Positions 21,681 to 33,713 are shown, numbered from the stretch's first letter. The stretch: 64,000 bases of DNA from Vicia villosa (GCF_029867415.1 NC_081181.1:68672558-68736557); one strand, 5' to 3'. The notes: generated by a model not told the origin, from the letters alone. Program-made: numbers and translations.

Positions 21681-23972
21681 CATTGTGCTTCTCAGTCCAA
21701 CGACTGTGCGAAATTGAAGGAAGGCATTCAGCGCCTGATGAACAATCATGCAATAATGTTTGAAAGAATTCCCCATGTGAAGAACTATTGCCAGGATTTG
21801 CCTGTTATTTCCATAACCCCTGTGAAAATTCCAGCAAATAAACCCGTCAAAATTACTGCTGCACCCTGAGTAGCATCTGTAATCATCACCAATCCGGCTC
21901 CATTTCCATATTCCTCAGACAAAGCTGTTTCGTGGAGCTATGGCGTGAATGTTTATGTCCATGGAGTTAAACAAGACACCTCGATTGATGAGGCCGTGAA
22001 TGTTACTAATCCAGTTGTTGATAATATTGTGGGGACTAGTAAGATTACAAGAAGTGGAAGGGTCTTTTCGCCGGAAATTTCTCCAAATGTTACTACTACT
22101 CCAGTCCAGGTCCCAGTTCCTAATCAAGCTGTCAATGCTCGAGGCAAAGAGCCATTAATTGAACCAGTTCAAGTACCTGTTGAAGTCACTGTTGAAGATC
22201 CTTCAAAGCAAGAAATGGAGGAGATTTTGAAAATCATCTGCAAAAGTGATTACAATATTGTTGAACAACTGGGGCACACTGCTTCAAAGATTTCAATGCT
22301 ATCTCTGTTGAGGTATTCAGAAGCTCATGCCAAGGCCCTGATGAAATTCTTGAAAGTTGCACATGTACCACAAGAGATCTCAGTCGACCAATTTGAAAAT
22401 TGTGTTGCCAGTCTAACAGTGGATAACGGTCTCGGTTTCTCTGATGCTGATTTAACCCCTGCCGGGAAAAATCACAATAAAGCCCTGCACATCTCTGTTG
22501 AATGTAAAGGCACCACTTTGTCTCATGTGCTGGTAGACAATGGTTCCTCGTTAAATGTGTTACCAAAAGTAGTACTGGAGAAACTTGACTTCGAAGGAGT
22601 TGTGTTACAACCAAGCGATGTTGTGGTAAGAGCCTTCGACGGGTCAACAAGAACAATATACGGAGAAGTTAAGCTCCCAATCAGAGTGGGCTCTCAGATC
22701 TTTGATTCTACCTTTTACGTGATGGACATTCATCCAGCGTACTCCTGTTTACTTGGACGCCCTTGGATACATGGGGCAAGCGCTGTAACTTCTACCCTGC
22801 ATCAGAAGTTAAAATATCCGATAAAAGGCAAGGTCGTCACGGTTTATGGTGAAGAAGAATATGTGGTTAGCCACCTAAGTAACTCCAAGTATGTTGAGAT
22901 GGATGGTGAATTCATCGAGACCCCCTACCAAGCTTTTGAGGTGGTCCCTCCGGCTGTCTCTACTGCCAAACATATCTTTGCTGCTCCTGCTACAAGAATA
23001 ACTCCAACAATGGCTTCTCTCAAAGATGCTAAGGCTGTGATTGAAGAGGGTGGTTGCACAGTATGGGGACAACTCCCTGATGTGCCTTACAAGTTCGATA
23101 AGCTAGGTCTGGGCTATGCTAATGGAACTCAGAAGAATGATCAACATCCTCGTTCTGAAGGATTAATGTCCCATTTCATCAGCCAAGGAGTAAATGCTAT
23201 CGAAGACGACAAAGTGATCTCAAACCTTATTACTAAGCAACATCCAAAAGAAGTTCCACCCGTTCCTAAAGAGGTTTGGGATACTTTGGGAGAACCGAGC
23301 GGCAAGTACGACTTTCTAGTGAAGTACACTGCTCCTCAGAGTTCTCTGATTGCCATTGAAGACATTGTCCCAACTGGATGGGATGATCAGTTTGAAGATG
23401 ACAAAAAGTATCACAGGTTCCGTTGCTAAGAAATGCCAAAGTCCACCTAGTCCACCTATTCCAAAAGAAGTCTGGGATACGCTGGGAGAGCCAAGTGGCA
23501 AGTATGACTTTATGGTGAAGTATTCCGCTCCCTTGAGCTCAAAAATCGCCATTGAAGACATTGTCCCAACTGGATGGGATGAACATTCCGAATACGATAA
23601 GATAATCACAAGCCCCGTCACTCCTGAAGAAATCTGGGATACATTGGGAGAACTAAGTGGCAAGTATGATTTTCTGGTGAAGTACACTGCTCCCTAGAGT
23701 GCGCAAATCTCTATCAAAGACATCATCCCAACTGGATGGGACGATCTTATCGAGTATCTCTCTCAGCCAACAGAGGTACCTCAGCCTGGGCTCTCATCTC
23801 CAACAGAGCATCTTGCTCATCCTGAAGGATCAATAGCCCGTCTCGTCACCAAAGAAGTCAATGATGTGGAAGGCGAAGAAGACAACTGCAACTGGGGCAA
23901 CTAGATATTCCCCACTCACAACAATGGATTGAACAACTGGGAAGCCGAAGATGTTATCTCCTTTGATCAGGA
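21681..23972 (+). pseudogene. Aspartic protease and linker of element F
   Basis: Continues the gag frame. The protease releases gag and pol products; its core is HISVECKGTTLSHVLVDNGS with SLNVLP following, then VVRAFDGSTRTIYGEV and CLLGRPWIH. The active-site triplet is Asp-Asn-Gly where G has Asp-Thr-Gly. After it comes a linker with three tandem WDTLGEPSGKYDF modules. A frame change lies near 23410, between modules 1 and 2, and TAG stops occur at 23695 and ~23902. The frame ends at ...SFDQE followed by TAA at 23974, overlapping the intron donor. Confidence 0.8.
23253..23765 (+). repeat. Three WDTLGEPSGKYDF protein modules in the protease-RT linker
   Basis: Each module reads P-(K/E)-E-(V/I)-WDTLGE(P/L)SGKYDF-x-VKY-(T/S)AP, then (I/V)AIEDIVPTGWD or a close variant, about 50 residues. 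DNA spacing between GGATGGGA sites is 197 and 162 bp. Module 3 has a TAG where modules 1 and 2 have CAG/TTG. Element G lacks them. Confidence 0.8.
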
Positions 23973-24244
23973 GTAAATGCAATTTCCTGTTTTCGTTGTT
24001 TATATGTTCAAAAAATAAAAATGGTTCCTATACTATCGAACCATGAACTTTAAAGCCACGTGCCTTGCCCGGGGCACACTGGTCCTTTTGATAAGGGTTT
24101 GTCATATCATGATCATATGTTCATTCAATAAAATCATGGGACGTTTGCATATTCAAATTTTGCGATCCTTTTTTATTCTTTTTTTTACTTTATTCGTTTT
24201 CAAATAGCTATGTGTTCTTACACACACCCACATAATAAATGCAG
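23973..24244 (+). other. Intron between protease and RT of element F
   Basis: Donor GA|GTAAATGC at 23973, acceptor AATGCAG|AT at 24244, 272 nt. Joining the exons gives ...FDQE then FTFTPDPVD in the RT frame with no stop, while unspliced RNA ends at the TAA that is part of the donor. Inside are a hairpin TGCCTTGCCCGGGGCA (24061-24076) and an AATAAAA (24128). An intron at this place is known for Ogre elements. Confidence 0.8.
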
Positions 24245-25960
24245 ATTCACATTCACTCCGGATCCTGTTGATAACGATTCTGCTATTGCCAGTCATGACT
24301 TTGAAAATCCGATCTACCAAACTGAGGACGAAAGTGAGGAAGATTGTGAAGTACCTAGGGAACTTGCAAGGCTGTTAGAACAAGAAGAAAGGACTATACA
24401 GCCGCATGAAGAGCTAATTGAGGTTATCAACCTGGGTAGTGACGAAGAAAAGAAAGAATTCAAGATAGGGGCTGGTTTAGAAGATAGTGTCAAGCGAAGA
24501 CTGATTCACATGTTACAAGACTATGTCGAGATATTCGCTTGGTCCTATGAAGATATGCCTGGTCTCGATACCGATATTGTGGTCCATCGCTTGCCGATCA
24601 AAGAAGGTAGCACTCCAGTTAAGCAGAAGCTGCGGAGAAGTAGGCCTGACATGTCCAAGAAGATTAAAGACGAGGTTGAGAAGCAATTCAACGCTGGCTT
24701 TCTAAAAGTTGTGAGTTATCCTCCATGGATAGCTAACATCGTGCCTGTACCTAAAAAAGACGGGAAAGTCAGAATGTGTGTAGACTACAGAGATCTAAAT
24801 CGGGCAAGCCCCAAGGATTATTTCCCTTTACCTCACATCGATGTACTGGTTGACAATACTGCACAATGCAAGGTATTTTCCTTTATGGACGGATTCTCCG
24901 GTTACAATCAGATCAAGATGGCGCCAGAAGACATGGAAAAGACAACCTTCACAACACCCTGGGGAACCTTTTGTTACCAGGTGATGCCTTTTGGTTTAAA
25001 GAATGCAGGAGCAACGTATCAGCGTGCAATGGTAACTCTGTTCCATGATATGATTCATCAGGAAATAAAAGTCTATGTGGATGATATGATTGCAAAGTCC
25101 AACACCGAAGAAGAACATCTGGGTCATCTGCACAAGCTGTTTGACAGACTCAAGAAGTACAGGTTGCGACTGAATCCGAACAAGTGTACCTTTGGGGTGA
25201 GATCTGGTAAACTATTAGGTTTCATTGTCAGAAGCAAGGGTATTGAAGTTGATCCTACCAAGGTCAAAGCCATTCAAGAAATGCCCATACCCCGTACCGA
25301 GAAACAAGTCAGAGGATTCTTGGGACGTTTGAACTACATCGCTAGATTTATTGCCCATATGACTACTACTTGTGTGCCGATCTTCAAACTGTTGAAGAAA
25401 GATCAAGTGGAAAGATGGAACGACAAATGCCAATTAGCCTTTGACAAGATCAAAGAATATCTTCAAAAACCACCAATCTTGTTACCACCAGTGGAAGGAA
25501 GACCTCTGATAATGTACCTAACAGTATTAGAAGATTCAATGGGGTGTGTACTGGGGCAACATGACGAGTCTGGCCGAAAAGAGCATGCAATCTACTATCT
25601 TAGCAAAAAGTTTACCGATTGTGAAACAAGATACTCACTGCTCGAGAAAACTTGCTGTGCCTTGGCATGGGCGGCTCGCCGACTAAGATAGTATATGCTA
25701 AACCATACCACTTTGCTGATCTCCAAAATGGATCCTATCAAATATGTGTTCGAAAAACCTACTCTCTTTGGAAGAATAGAAAGATGGAAAATGATCCTAA
25801 CAGAGTATGACATCCAGTACACTTCGCAAAAGGCGATCAAAGGAAGTGTGGTAGCTGATCATCTAGCTCATCAAGCAGTGGATGATTATCAAGCGTTGAA
25901 CTTTGACTTCCCAGATGAAGATATTATGCTAGTTACTGACTACGAACAACCCGTACCGGA
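24245..25960 (+). pseudogene. Reverse transcriptase and RNase H of element F
   Basis: RT copies element RNA into DNA from the tRNA primer; RNase H removes the RNA. Blocks in order: PPWIANIVPVPKKDGKVRMC, VDYRDLNRASPKD, FSFMDGFSGYNQI, TTFTTPWGTFCYQVMPFGL, the catalytic YVDDMIAKS (near 25072), LNPNKCTFGV and GKLLGFI. RNase H follows with MGCVLGQHDESGRKEHAIYY. A TAG at 25689 interrupts RLR-QYMLNH where G has CAA. The rest of RNase H continues in frame to ~25960. Closest relative in the window is G. Confidence 0.9.
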
Positions 25961-26330
25961 GGAAGGACCCGAGCCAGGGTCCCGATGGACTATGGTTTTT
26001 GATGGAGCCTCTAATGCGCTTGGCAATGGCATCGGAGCTGTGATCATTTCTCCTGCAGGAGGACATACACCATTCACTGCCAGACTATGTTTCGACTGCA
26101 CTAACAATATAGCCGAGTACGAAGCATGTATTTTGGGTCTCAAAGCTGTAATCGATCTAAGAATCAAGTTCCTGGAGGTATACAGGGACTCGACCCTTGT
26201 AATTTATCAAGTTAAAGGAGAATGGGACACAAAGCACCCGAATCTAATTCCTTACAAAGAACATGTGCTGAGTTTGGTTCCTTACTTCGAAGAAATCACT
26301 TTTGAGCATATGCCGCGCGAAGAAAATTAA
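25961..26330 (+). pseudogene. Archaeal-type second RNase H (aRNH) of element F
   Basis: A second RNase H domain, typical of the Tat lineage: WTMVFDGASNALGNGIGAVI (first Asp), NNIAEYEACILGL (Glu) and VYRDSTLVIYQV (Asp). The frame is closed by TAA at 26328 inside PREEN-LADALATM, where CAA would fit. The role proposed for the extra domain is precise primer removal; that is knowledge of the lineage, not visible here. Confidence 0.85.
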
Positions 26331-27717
26331 TTGGCTGATGCTTTAGCTACCATGTCATCTATGTTCAAAGTCAGGTGGGATAATGAGGCACCTATGATCA
26401 CCATTTACAAACAGGATGAACCAGCCTATTGCAACGAGATCAATACCGAAGGAGTGGAAGAAAAACCATGGTTCCATGAAGTAAAAAGATATCTCGAAGC
26501 TCAGGAGTATCCTGAAGGGGCATCCATTAATGACAGAAAGTTTCTAAGAAGATTTGCTGCCAAATTCTTTCTAAGTAATGGAACCCTATACAAACGCAAT
26601 CATGACTCGACTCTGCTTCGTTGTGTGAACAAGAAGGAAGCGGAACAGATTATGGAAGATATACACGACGGTACCATTGGTACTCATTCAAGTGGACAAA
26701 CAATGGCTAAAAAGATTTTGAGAGCAGGTTACTACTGGTCTACCATGGAGACAGACTGCTATCATCACTCCAGAACTTGTCACAAATGCCAGATATACGC
26801 CGACAAAGTACATGTACCTCCAGTCCCATTAAACGTTCTGACGGCTCCTTGGCCTTTTGTAATGTGGGGCATCGATATGATTGGAGAAATCAAGCCTACG
26901 GCTTCCAACAGACATCGTTTTATCCTGGTCGCTATTGATTACTTCACCAAATGGGTAGAGGCAGCCTCGTTTGCTTCTGTCACCAAGAATGTTGTGGCCC
27001 GGTTTATCAAGCACAGTCTCATTTGTCGGTATGGCATCCTTGAAAGGATCATCACAGACAATGCCACAAAATTTAAACAACAGGATGATTACTGAACTCT
27101 TTACGCAGTTCAAGACTAAACATCATAATTCCTCTCCATATCAACCAAAGATGAATGGTGCCGTGGAAGCTGCTAACAAGAACATCAAGAAGATCATACA
27201 GAAGATGACAGTAACCTACAAAGACTGGCATGAGATGTTACCTTTTGCTCTTCACGGTTATCGCACTTCAACATGTACCTCAACAGGGACAACTCCAATC
27301 TCCTTAGTCTATGGTATGGAGGCAGTTCTTCCAATTGAAATTCAGATTCCTTCCCTAAGGATTATGAAAGAAGCCGATCTAGACGAAGACGATTCAATTC
27401 AGACTCGGTTGGACCAGATAAACTTGATTGATGAGAAGAGGCTTACGGCTATTTGTCTTTGTCAGTTGTACCAGAAACGTATGATCAAAGCTTTCAACAG
27501 AAAAGTCAAAAGTCAGGCATATCAAACCGGTGATTTGGTTGTCAAACGTATCATCTTACCACAGGGTGATCCCAGGGGCAAGTGGACTCCCACTTATGAG
27601 AGACCATTTGTAATCAAGAAAGTATTCTCCGGCGGAGCCATGTTGCTTACCACTATGGATGGCGAGGATTCCCCACACCCTGTGAATGCGGACATAGTCA
27701 AAAGGTACTTCGCTTAA
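26331..27717 (+). pseudogene. Integrase of element F
   Basis: Inserts the cDNA into the chromosome. An HHCC zinc-binding region (HDGTIGTH...CHKCQ) is followed by the DDE core with WGIDMIGEI, ITDNAT and NGAVEAANKN, and a C-terminal region ending KRYFA at the TAA 27715. One extra A in the A-run at 27066-27069 shifts the frame within the second catalytic-Asp region: 26331-27095 is open in one frame, 26971-27717 in the next. Otherwise all domains are present. Confidence 0.9.
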
Positions 27718-27732
27718 AGAAATAAAAGCTCG

Positions 27733-27884
27733 CTAAGTTGAAAACCCGAAAGGGCGACTTAGGCAAAAAATGGGCGTCTCGGTGGATTGAAAACCTGAAA
27801 GGTCGATCCAGGCAAAAATTAGAGACTAAACAAAATATATAAAAATTATCCCGGTAGGCTGAAAACCTGAAAAGGCGGCCTAGG
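27733..27884 (+). ncRNA. Three tandem GAAA-loop hairpins after integrase stop
   Basis: Three RNA hairpins of identical plan at 27733-27762, 27783-27810 and 27855-27882. Each has an outer stem of 7-8 bp ending in U.G and G-C pairs, an AAAA bulge on the 5' side only, an inner CC(C)/GG(G) stem and a GAAA or (U)GAAA(A) loop. Outer stems differ but pair: CTAAGT/ACTTAG, TGGAT/ATCCA, TAGGC/GCCTA. They start 16 nt after the integrase stop. Function unknown; not an annotated RNA family that I know. Confidence 0.75.
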
Positions 27885-29239
27885 AAAAAGTTAGGGAATA
27901 AAGCGTACGACTATGTCCCATTTGACTACTGATTCACATTCAAGGTTCAACACATCAAAGTACGAAAGGCACCAATCAGTCCAATCATTTTCTTCCAACA
28001 AGTGAGGGATGAGATACTCGAAGACAGATTGGCAATAGCAGAGTTGAAACTTGACGGGATTGTTTTCACATAGCTATTTTCCTTTATAAATGCTTTTCAA
28101 AAGTTTTATGACAACTTACTACTACTAGGATTTTTGTCTCCTTGTACTAATCAGCCTATTACGGCTATCTTTCAAATCAATACAATTCACGCTCAAAATC
28201 AATGTTTTTTACTTTCTCTGTTTTGAATGCGTAAACGTCCCAATGATAATTTTGAATGAACATATGCATTTAAATATGATTGATGTTTATCAAAAACATG
28301 AAAACAGGAATAGCATTCAGGTAATGTCCCAATCATCCGGACGTTATCCCGAAACCGACAACATGGGAATATCCCCCACAAAGAAATCTTCAAGAGGTCA
28401 GCTCCGGATAAGCAGGGCCTAATTAATTCCCCAACGGAGTGTTTCATCTCCGACACTGAGTACGAGCATCAGAAGATTATAAGCGAGCTTTCAACACTTG
28501 TAGTGTACATTCACGATGATCACACTGTCAAAATAAATCCTCTAATATGTTTCATCTGTCAACGAAAGTACTTCTCCAACAAAGATATATTCCTCAGCAA
28601 GAACCTCGACGGGATTCTTTTCTCCAACAACATTATTCAAGGTACCCAATCCCCCAAGCTCGGACAAGATGTTACATCGAAGGATTGTTCATCTCCTTCA
28701 CCCCCCAGCAGGGCTGTTCAAGATCACTATCCCTAGAAGGTCGGATCCTCCACAAAAATTTGATCAAATAGTGCATTGGAGGATTATCCATCTCTCTTAT
28801 CCTCAGTCAGGGTGCATCAAGATTAGATCCTTCAAGTTAATCTCATCCCCAAGTGGTAATCAATAATCCTCAACAGAACATCCTGGTTCGTAAGGAAGAA
28901 TCCCTAACTGGGTACGCTCCAACAAGACAACAAAGATCATCAACGGTCATAATGCCATCATCTCCAAGCAGCATACAGAGATTTACTTTCTCAAAATTGA
29001 TAGACAAAATCATTGACACGCTTCCATCACATAGTCGTATCCATACATCATACAATTGCATACATGTTCATACATAATACATAATGAATCGCGACAAATG
29101 CGTACATAACATGCAAGGTTCTCATTTATTTTGAGAATCCCGTCACATAAACGCATTACATGCATCATGACATGGCATAAAAAACTAACTTTGCCTTTTT
29201 CAGGTTACTGCTGCAGTCAAATAAACAACTTCAAAACCT
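27885..29239 (+). other. 3' UTR of element F, proximal part
   Basis: About 1.35 kb without coding sequence that I can support. Two diverged copies of a ~60-bp segment with GGATT-x-TTCATCTC/CCATCTC and CAGGGYTG/CAGGGTGC are seen near 28680-28730 and 28781-28830. Open frames here (28503-29077, plus strand) are short and repeat-derived. Confidence 0.5.
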
Positions 29240-29702
29240 TTCAGATCTAAGTCGATACCTTGGACGGTTCCTTAATGATCTACCCTCAGATCTAAGTCGA
29301 TACCTTGGACGGTTCCTTAAACAATAAACCCTTCAGATCTAAGTCGATACCTTGGACGGTTCCTTAATGATCTACCTTTGGATCTAAGTCGATACCTTGG
29401 ACGGTTCCTTAATGATCTACCTTCGGATCTAAGTCGATACCTCAGACGGTTCCTTAAATGATCTACCTTCAAATTTAAAGTCGATACCTCAGACGGTTCC
29501 TTAAACAATCTACCCTAAGATTTTAAGTCGATACCTCGGAAGGTTCCTTAAGCAATCTACCTTCATATTTAAGTCGATACATCGGACGGTTCCGTAATGA
29601 TCAACATTCAAAATCTAAAGCGGACACCTCGGACGATTCCGTAAAGGTCAACTTCAAAATCTAAAAGCGGTAACCTCGGACGGTTCCGTAACGGTCAACA
29701 TA
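29240..29702 (+). repeat. ~45-bp tandem repeat array, ten units, in 3' UTR of F
   Basis: Units of 44-47 bp built around AAGTCGATACCT(T/C)GGACGG followed by TTCCTTAA and a GATCTACC spacer. The first five are most alike; the last three have GTCGATAC replaced by AGCGG-ACAC-type variants. Tandem arrays in this region are a known feature of Tat/Ogre elements and a known seed for satellite DNA in pea. Minus-strand frames here are repeat artefacts. Confidence 0.9.
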
Positions 29703-29957
29703 GAGGTTTAAATCCTTCATCAAGATATAATCAATGGATTCATTCTGATAAACAAACCATCAACACATCTACTAGATGGCATCTAGAAGCCCATCTCAGG
29801 TAAGGATTTGTTCAAAAATTAACAAAATGACATTTCTCAAGCCGCATTCAATGCAAATTCCAACATCACTTCTGGTGGAGGTAAGTGCAAATTTGCAGGG
29901 CATCTAAATATTCAATCATCTTCTACCTTCAGATTCCAATCGGTCTCTTCAGGTTTA

Positions 29958-29978
29958 AGAAGATTGAATAGGGGCAAC
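29958..29978 (+). promoter_or_regulatory. Polypurine tract of element F
   Basis: Purine-rich GAAGATTGAATAGGGGCAAC directly before the 3' LTR start at 29979, in the expected position for plus-strand priming. Confidence 0.65.
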
Positions 29979-30635
29979 TGTTATACCCCAAAATTTTCCC
30001 GCGTCTTTTTTTCAAAGAGAAGTCAACAGACTTCTGTCTAAAAATTTGAAGTTTTATACAATCTTGGATTTTTATTTCATAAATATCCTGATTTTATGAA
30101 TACTCAATTTTTAGAATTTTTTATACAGTATTTTGGTTCGCTGTTGAATTTATTCTTACATAAATGCCAAATACTGTTTATCACTTCATACACTGTTTAT
30201 TTGAGATTTATTCTCAGATAAATAATGCTGACGCAGTTGGTACAGAATTAAAATTTGCAGGCGCAGAGTCCGGGGTTTCAGATTATACTGGTAACAATTA
30301 AATTATTATTGGTTTTATTTCCCACTAATTTTTATTTTATACTATATTATTTTTCAAAATCTCTTCTTTTCTTTTCAAATCTCCTTCTTTCAAATCAAAT
30401 CCTAACTTTATTCTACACCTCTTTCTTTTCAAAACCTACCATATTTTTTTCAAATCCTACTACCATTCAAATTTTCCCTTTTACGGTGCCACTCCATTCC
30501 CCAACGTCTCTATCTCTCTCTTTTCACTCTATAGATACTCCTCATTTTCCCTTAATTTCTCACGTCAAATTTCACTCATCTCCCAAATTTCTATCATACT
30601 ATCTCCTAATCATTTCTCTCTTCCTCTTCCAAAAA

Positions 30636-30800
30636 ATGGCAAAGTGGTGGACTCTTGTTCTTATAATCTTCACTGTTTTTACAGTGACCATGTCTTTTTT
30701 CTGTTTAAACAATCTCGAAGAATGTGGTGTCGGGATGCTTTTGATTCTCCTAGCCATCTGGCCATTGTTGATTTTGGCTTGGATTATCAATTATAATTAG
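30636..30800 (+). CDS. 54-aa two-helix membrane micropeptide ORF in U3 of F
   Basis: ATG at 30636 in a strong plant start context (AAAAAATGGC: A at -3, G at +4). The predicted peptide starts MAKWWTLVL, has one hydrophobic helix at residues ~5-24, a short acidic loop NNLEECG at ~26-32 and a second very hydrophobic helix at ~34-51 (MLLILLAIWPLLILAWII), then stops. It lies ~1.65 kb upstream of the TATA box, in U3, so it would be read from the 3' end of genomic RNA or from its own promoter. The same frame stays open upstream to 30255. The 5' LTR copy is frameshifted. No known family is recognised, and expression or function is not shown. Confidence 0.4.
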   Translation: MAKWWTLVLIIFTVFTVTMSFFCLNNLEECGVGMLLILLAIWPLLILAWIINYN

Positions 30801-32449
30801 ATTGTTTCATGTTTGTCGTGTTTATCATTTTCAAATAGCGTACTGTTCATTATATTTGTCGTAATGTTGCGTTTGTTATATTTACCGTTATTTAATATTT
30901 GTATTGTCCGTACTAAATATCGTATTGTCTATTGTACTATCATTTAATTATTGAGATAATATTATGTGTGTTTATTGCTAGTTAAATATTTATTTTTCTG
31001 TGCATTAAATCCTTTTTAATTTTATTATCAATAGTTTCATTCGCGTACGGTGTACGTTTTGTTTATTCTGTTTTTGTTTTACTAACAAATCATGTAAATA
31101 ATTTTCCACAATCCATAACAAAAACAAAAAGAAAAAATTAACTTTAAAGTTTTCACTTTAACTGCTACATTAATACTCGGACGGCCAGTTACCAGTCAAA
31201 CCTCATTACCAACGCAATTTCCCGCATTTGTACCAACAGTCAATTCAACTGTCACACCTCAAGGTGTGCACTTCAAATTTCGAATATTTTTGTTCTAGAA
31301 GTCTCCTGATACTCACATGATCAGCAGAGACTCAAAACTGCACAAAAATCAGGTACGCCTAACTGTCTCCTACACAAACAGTCCCTAACTAGGATTTTTG
31401 TTTTTTTTCAGGAGAGTGAGTTTTTGAGACCTCAAATGGATTTCACAAATTTCCACATGTCTCAAAGTACCACCAGACAAATTTTCAAACTTCGATTCGC
31501 TCGGACGCACAGTCAACTGCTCAAACGGTCAACAGACGACCAATTTGGCCAAAAAGTCAACAGACAGTCAAAAATGCAATTTTTTGTCAACATCCATATT
31601 TTGTCAAAAGATTCATCATTTGATCAATGGTTGATCATTATTCATCAAGAAAAGTTCAAAAATCGACAAAATTCCAAGATTCAAAATTAGGGTTTTTACC
31701 TAAAAAGTCAACTGAACTTTGACCGGCCATAACTCTCTCCTCGTTCATCACAAAAATTCCAACCAAATCTCATTTTGAAGGAAATTCAATTATCTTTCAA
31801 ATTAAATTGGTCCCATGATCATTGGATTTACCATTTGGGAGATATGAGCCAAGACATTACAGGTCATTTTCAAAGTCAACAAAAAGCAGTTTTTTGTCAA
31901 AGCCCATAACATCAAGATAACTTCTCCAAATGCAACAAAGCTTTCAAAGTGCCTTGTAGAGGAAATCTTGAGGATTCCAAAAAGTACAAGAACACATTCA
32001 TATGATCAAAATTGAGGGAGTTATGCCTTGTTAAAGTTGGCCATTTTTTGGGAAAATACATGAAATCAACATTGGCCAAACTTGATTTTTTTCCAAATGG
32101 GCCTAATCTTTTGTGATCCAAGCATGTTTCTAAGATACTTAAGGCCATCCACGACCCATTCATGATCCATGATGTTTTTATTTCATTTTTGATTTAATTT
32201 TATTTCATTTAAAATTAAATTAAGAAGAAATAATGCAAGATAATTGCCAAAGTCTTTGTTTCTAGAAGTGGCTGCCATTCAAAGATAACAATCTGGTTGC
32301 AGAGGGTGCAGAAGACTTATGGGCAAGAGTGGTTGAGAGCAATGATCAAAGATGGCCATAAAATTCAAAGTTCTATCCATGGAAGGAATGAAAAATGGGA
32401 AAATATTCCACACTTGATCAAAGGCCAAACTCGGCATTCAATCTTTCTC

Positions 32450-32457
32450 TATAAATA
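32450..32457 (+). promoter_or_regulatory. TATA box of element F 3' LTR
   Basis: TATAAATA in the same context as 14288-14295. Confidence 0.7.
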
Positions 32458-32785
32458 GAGAGCAAGCTTCAGCAATAGAGGACACACAATCATGGCCCAA
32501 AGAATAGCCACAAACATTACAAAACTCACAAAATATCTAAACACTTGTAATTTTCGTTTTCTTTGTAAAAGCTATTATCAATCAAAACAAATCTTTTCAA
32601 TCATCTTCTGAGATCATATAGAGTAAGAATGAACCCTTAATATGGTCCCATGAGAGTCATAACACGTGCATAGTGTTTTCGATGAACATACATGTACAAC
32701 TTTCGTTTTCTATATTAATGCTTGTGTTAATGTAATATGATCACTCTAATTTGTTTCTGACACCATTTAGAGGAGATTGGACGTG

Positions 32786-32790
32786 CTATA
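32786..32790. other. Target-site duplication of F2 (left)
   Basis: CTATA before TGTAACACC; repeated at 44566-44570 after GCGTTACA. Removing F2 plus one copy restores the uninterrupted 5' LTR sequence near 14625. Confidence 0.95.
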
Positions 32791-33513
32791 TGTAACACCC
32801 CAATTCTACCCAAAGCATTTAGGCAAGAAAATATCAGAGTATTTAAAATTTCATACAACGCAATTAGGATGTTACACTAAGTAACCAAACATACACCTAG
32901 AAAACAAACGGACATCAGCGATGCCAAAAGCATACACACCTGCCAATAACATGATACATAACACACGGAAGGTATGAACATATATATATACATATAGCTC
33001 TCCCTCTCAAAGAGGAGTTTTCCAAAATAAAGTGTTTACAGTACACAACAGCACATCGTCACATATACATGTTCAAAGAGTCATATACAAATAAATAACA
33101 ACAGACTCCCGACTCCCCGGTGTTACGTATCAGAGCGACCGACAAGACCAACTGGAGAACTACCTCTTCCAAAAGACTCCCAAAGCGGCTAATCTGCAGG
33201 ATGCCACTCAAGCATCAAATCAGCAGAAGGGTGAGAATATAATTCATAATGAAAGCATGACAATTATAGTAATGCCAACAAGTATCATCAAGAATCATAC
33301 AACAAAGTAATCCACTCATTCAACCACAATCAATATATAAGTAATGTGACACATGAATGATAACATAATTATAAAGACAGACAATGATGAATGAGACTCA
33401 ACTATGCATATGCATGTGGTACCAAATCCGGAGTAAAACTCCTCCTTGTCATTATGACAAAAACACCTGCCGAGCATTATGCTGGGACTTTTTTCCACTC
33501 AGGAAGCCCGCAG

Positions 33514-33713
33514 GCTGTCGTCATCGAGCACGCAGCTCCCACTGATGACCTCTTGCCAATAAGGCTCATTCCATTACCGAGCATTAAGCCCCTACTGGTA
33601 ACCAAGCGCGCACGCTGTCGTCATCGAGCACGCAGCTCCCACTGATGACCTCTTGCCAATAAGGCTCATTCCATTACCGAGCATTAAGCCCCTACTGGTA
33701 ACCGTGCCCGCAG
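33514..33713. repeat. 100-bp tandem duplication in F2 LTR
   Basis: The block starting GCTGTCGTCATCGAGCACG occurs twice at exactly 100-bp spacing (33514, 33614), and again in LTR copy 2 (39446, 39546). The overlapping 84-aa open frames are products of the repeat. Confidence 0.85.

Noticed and set aside
22540..22560. Loss of protease active site in F because it reads Asp-Asn-Gly
   Set aside because: I cannot tell a lesion from a lineage variant: the surrounding motif is intact, so this is noted but not called as damage.
29240..29702. CRISPR-like regular repeats
   Set aside because: Spacers are also repeated and degenerate, the context is an Ogre 3' UTR in a plant genome and no cas genes are present: tandem repeat.
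33391..33645. 84-aa frame in F2 LTR (also 39323)
   Set aside because: Created by the 100-bp tandem duplication; not conserved outside the element as far as can be seen.
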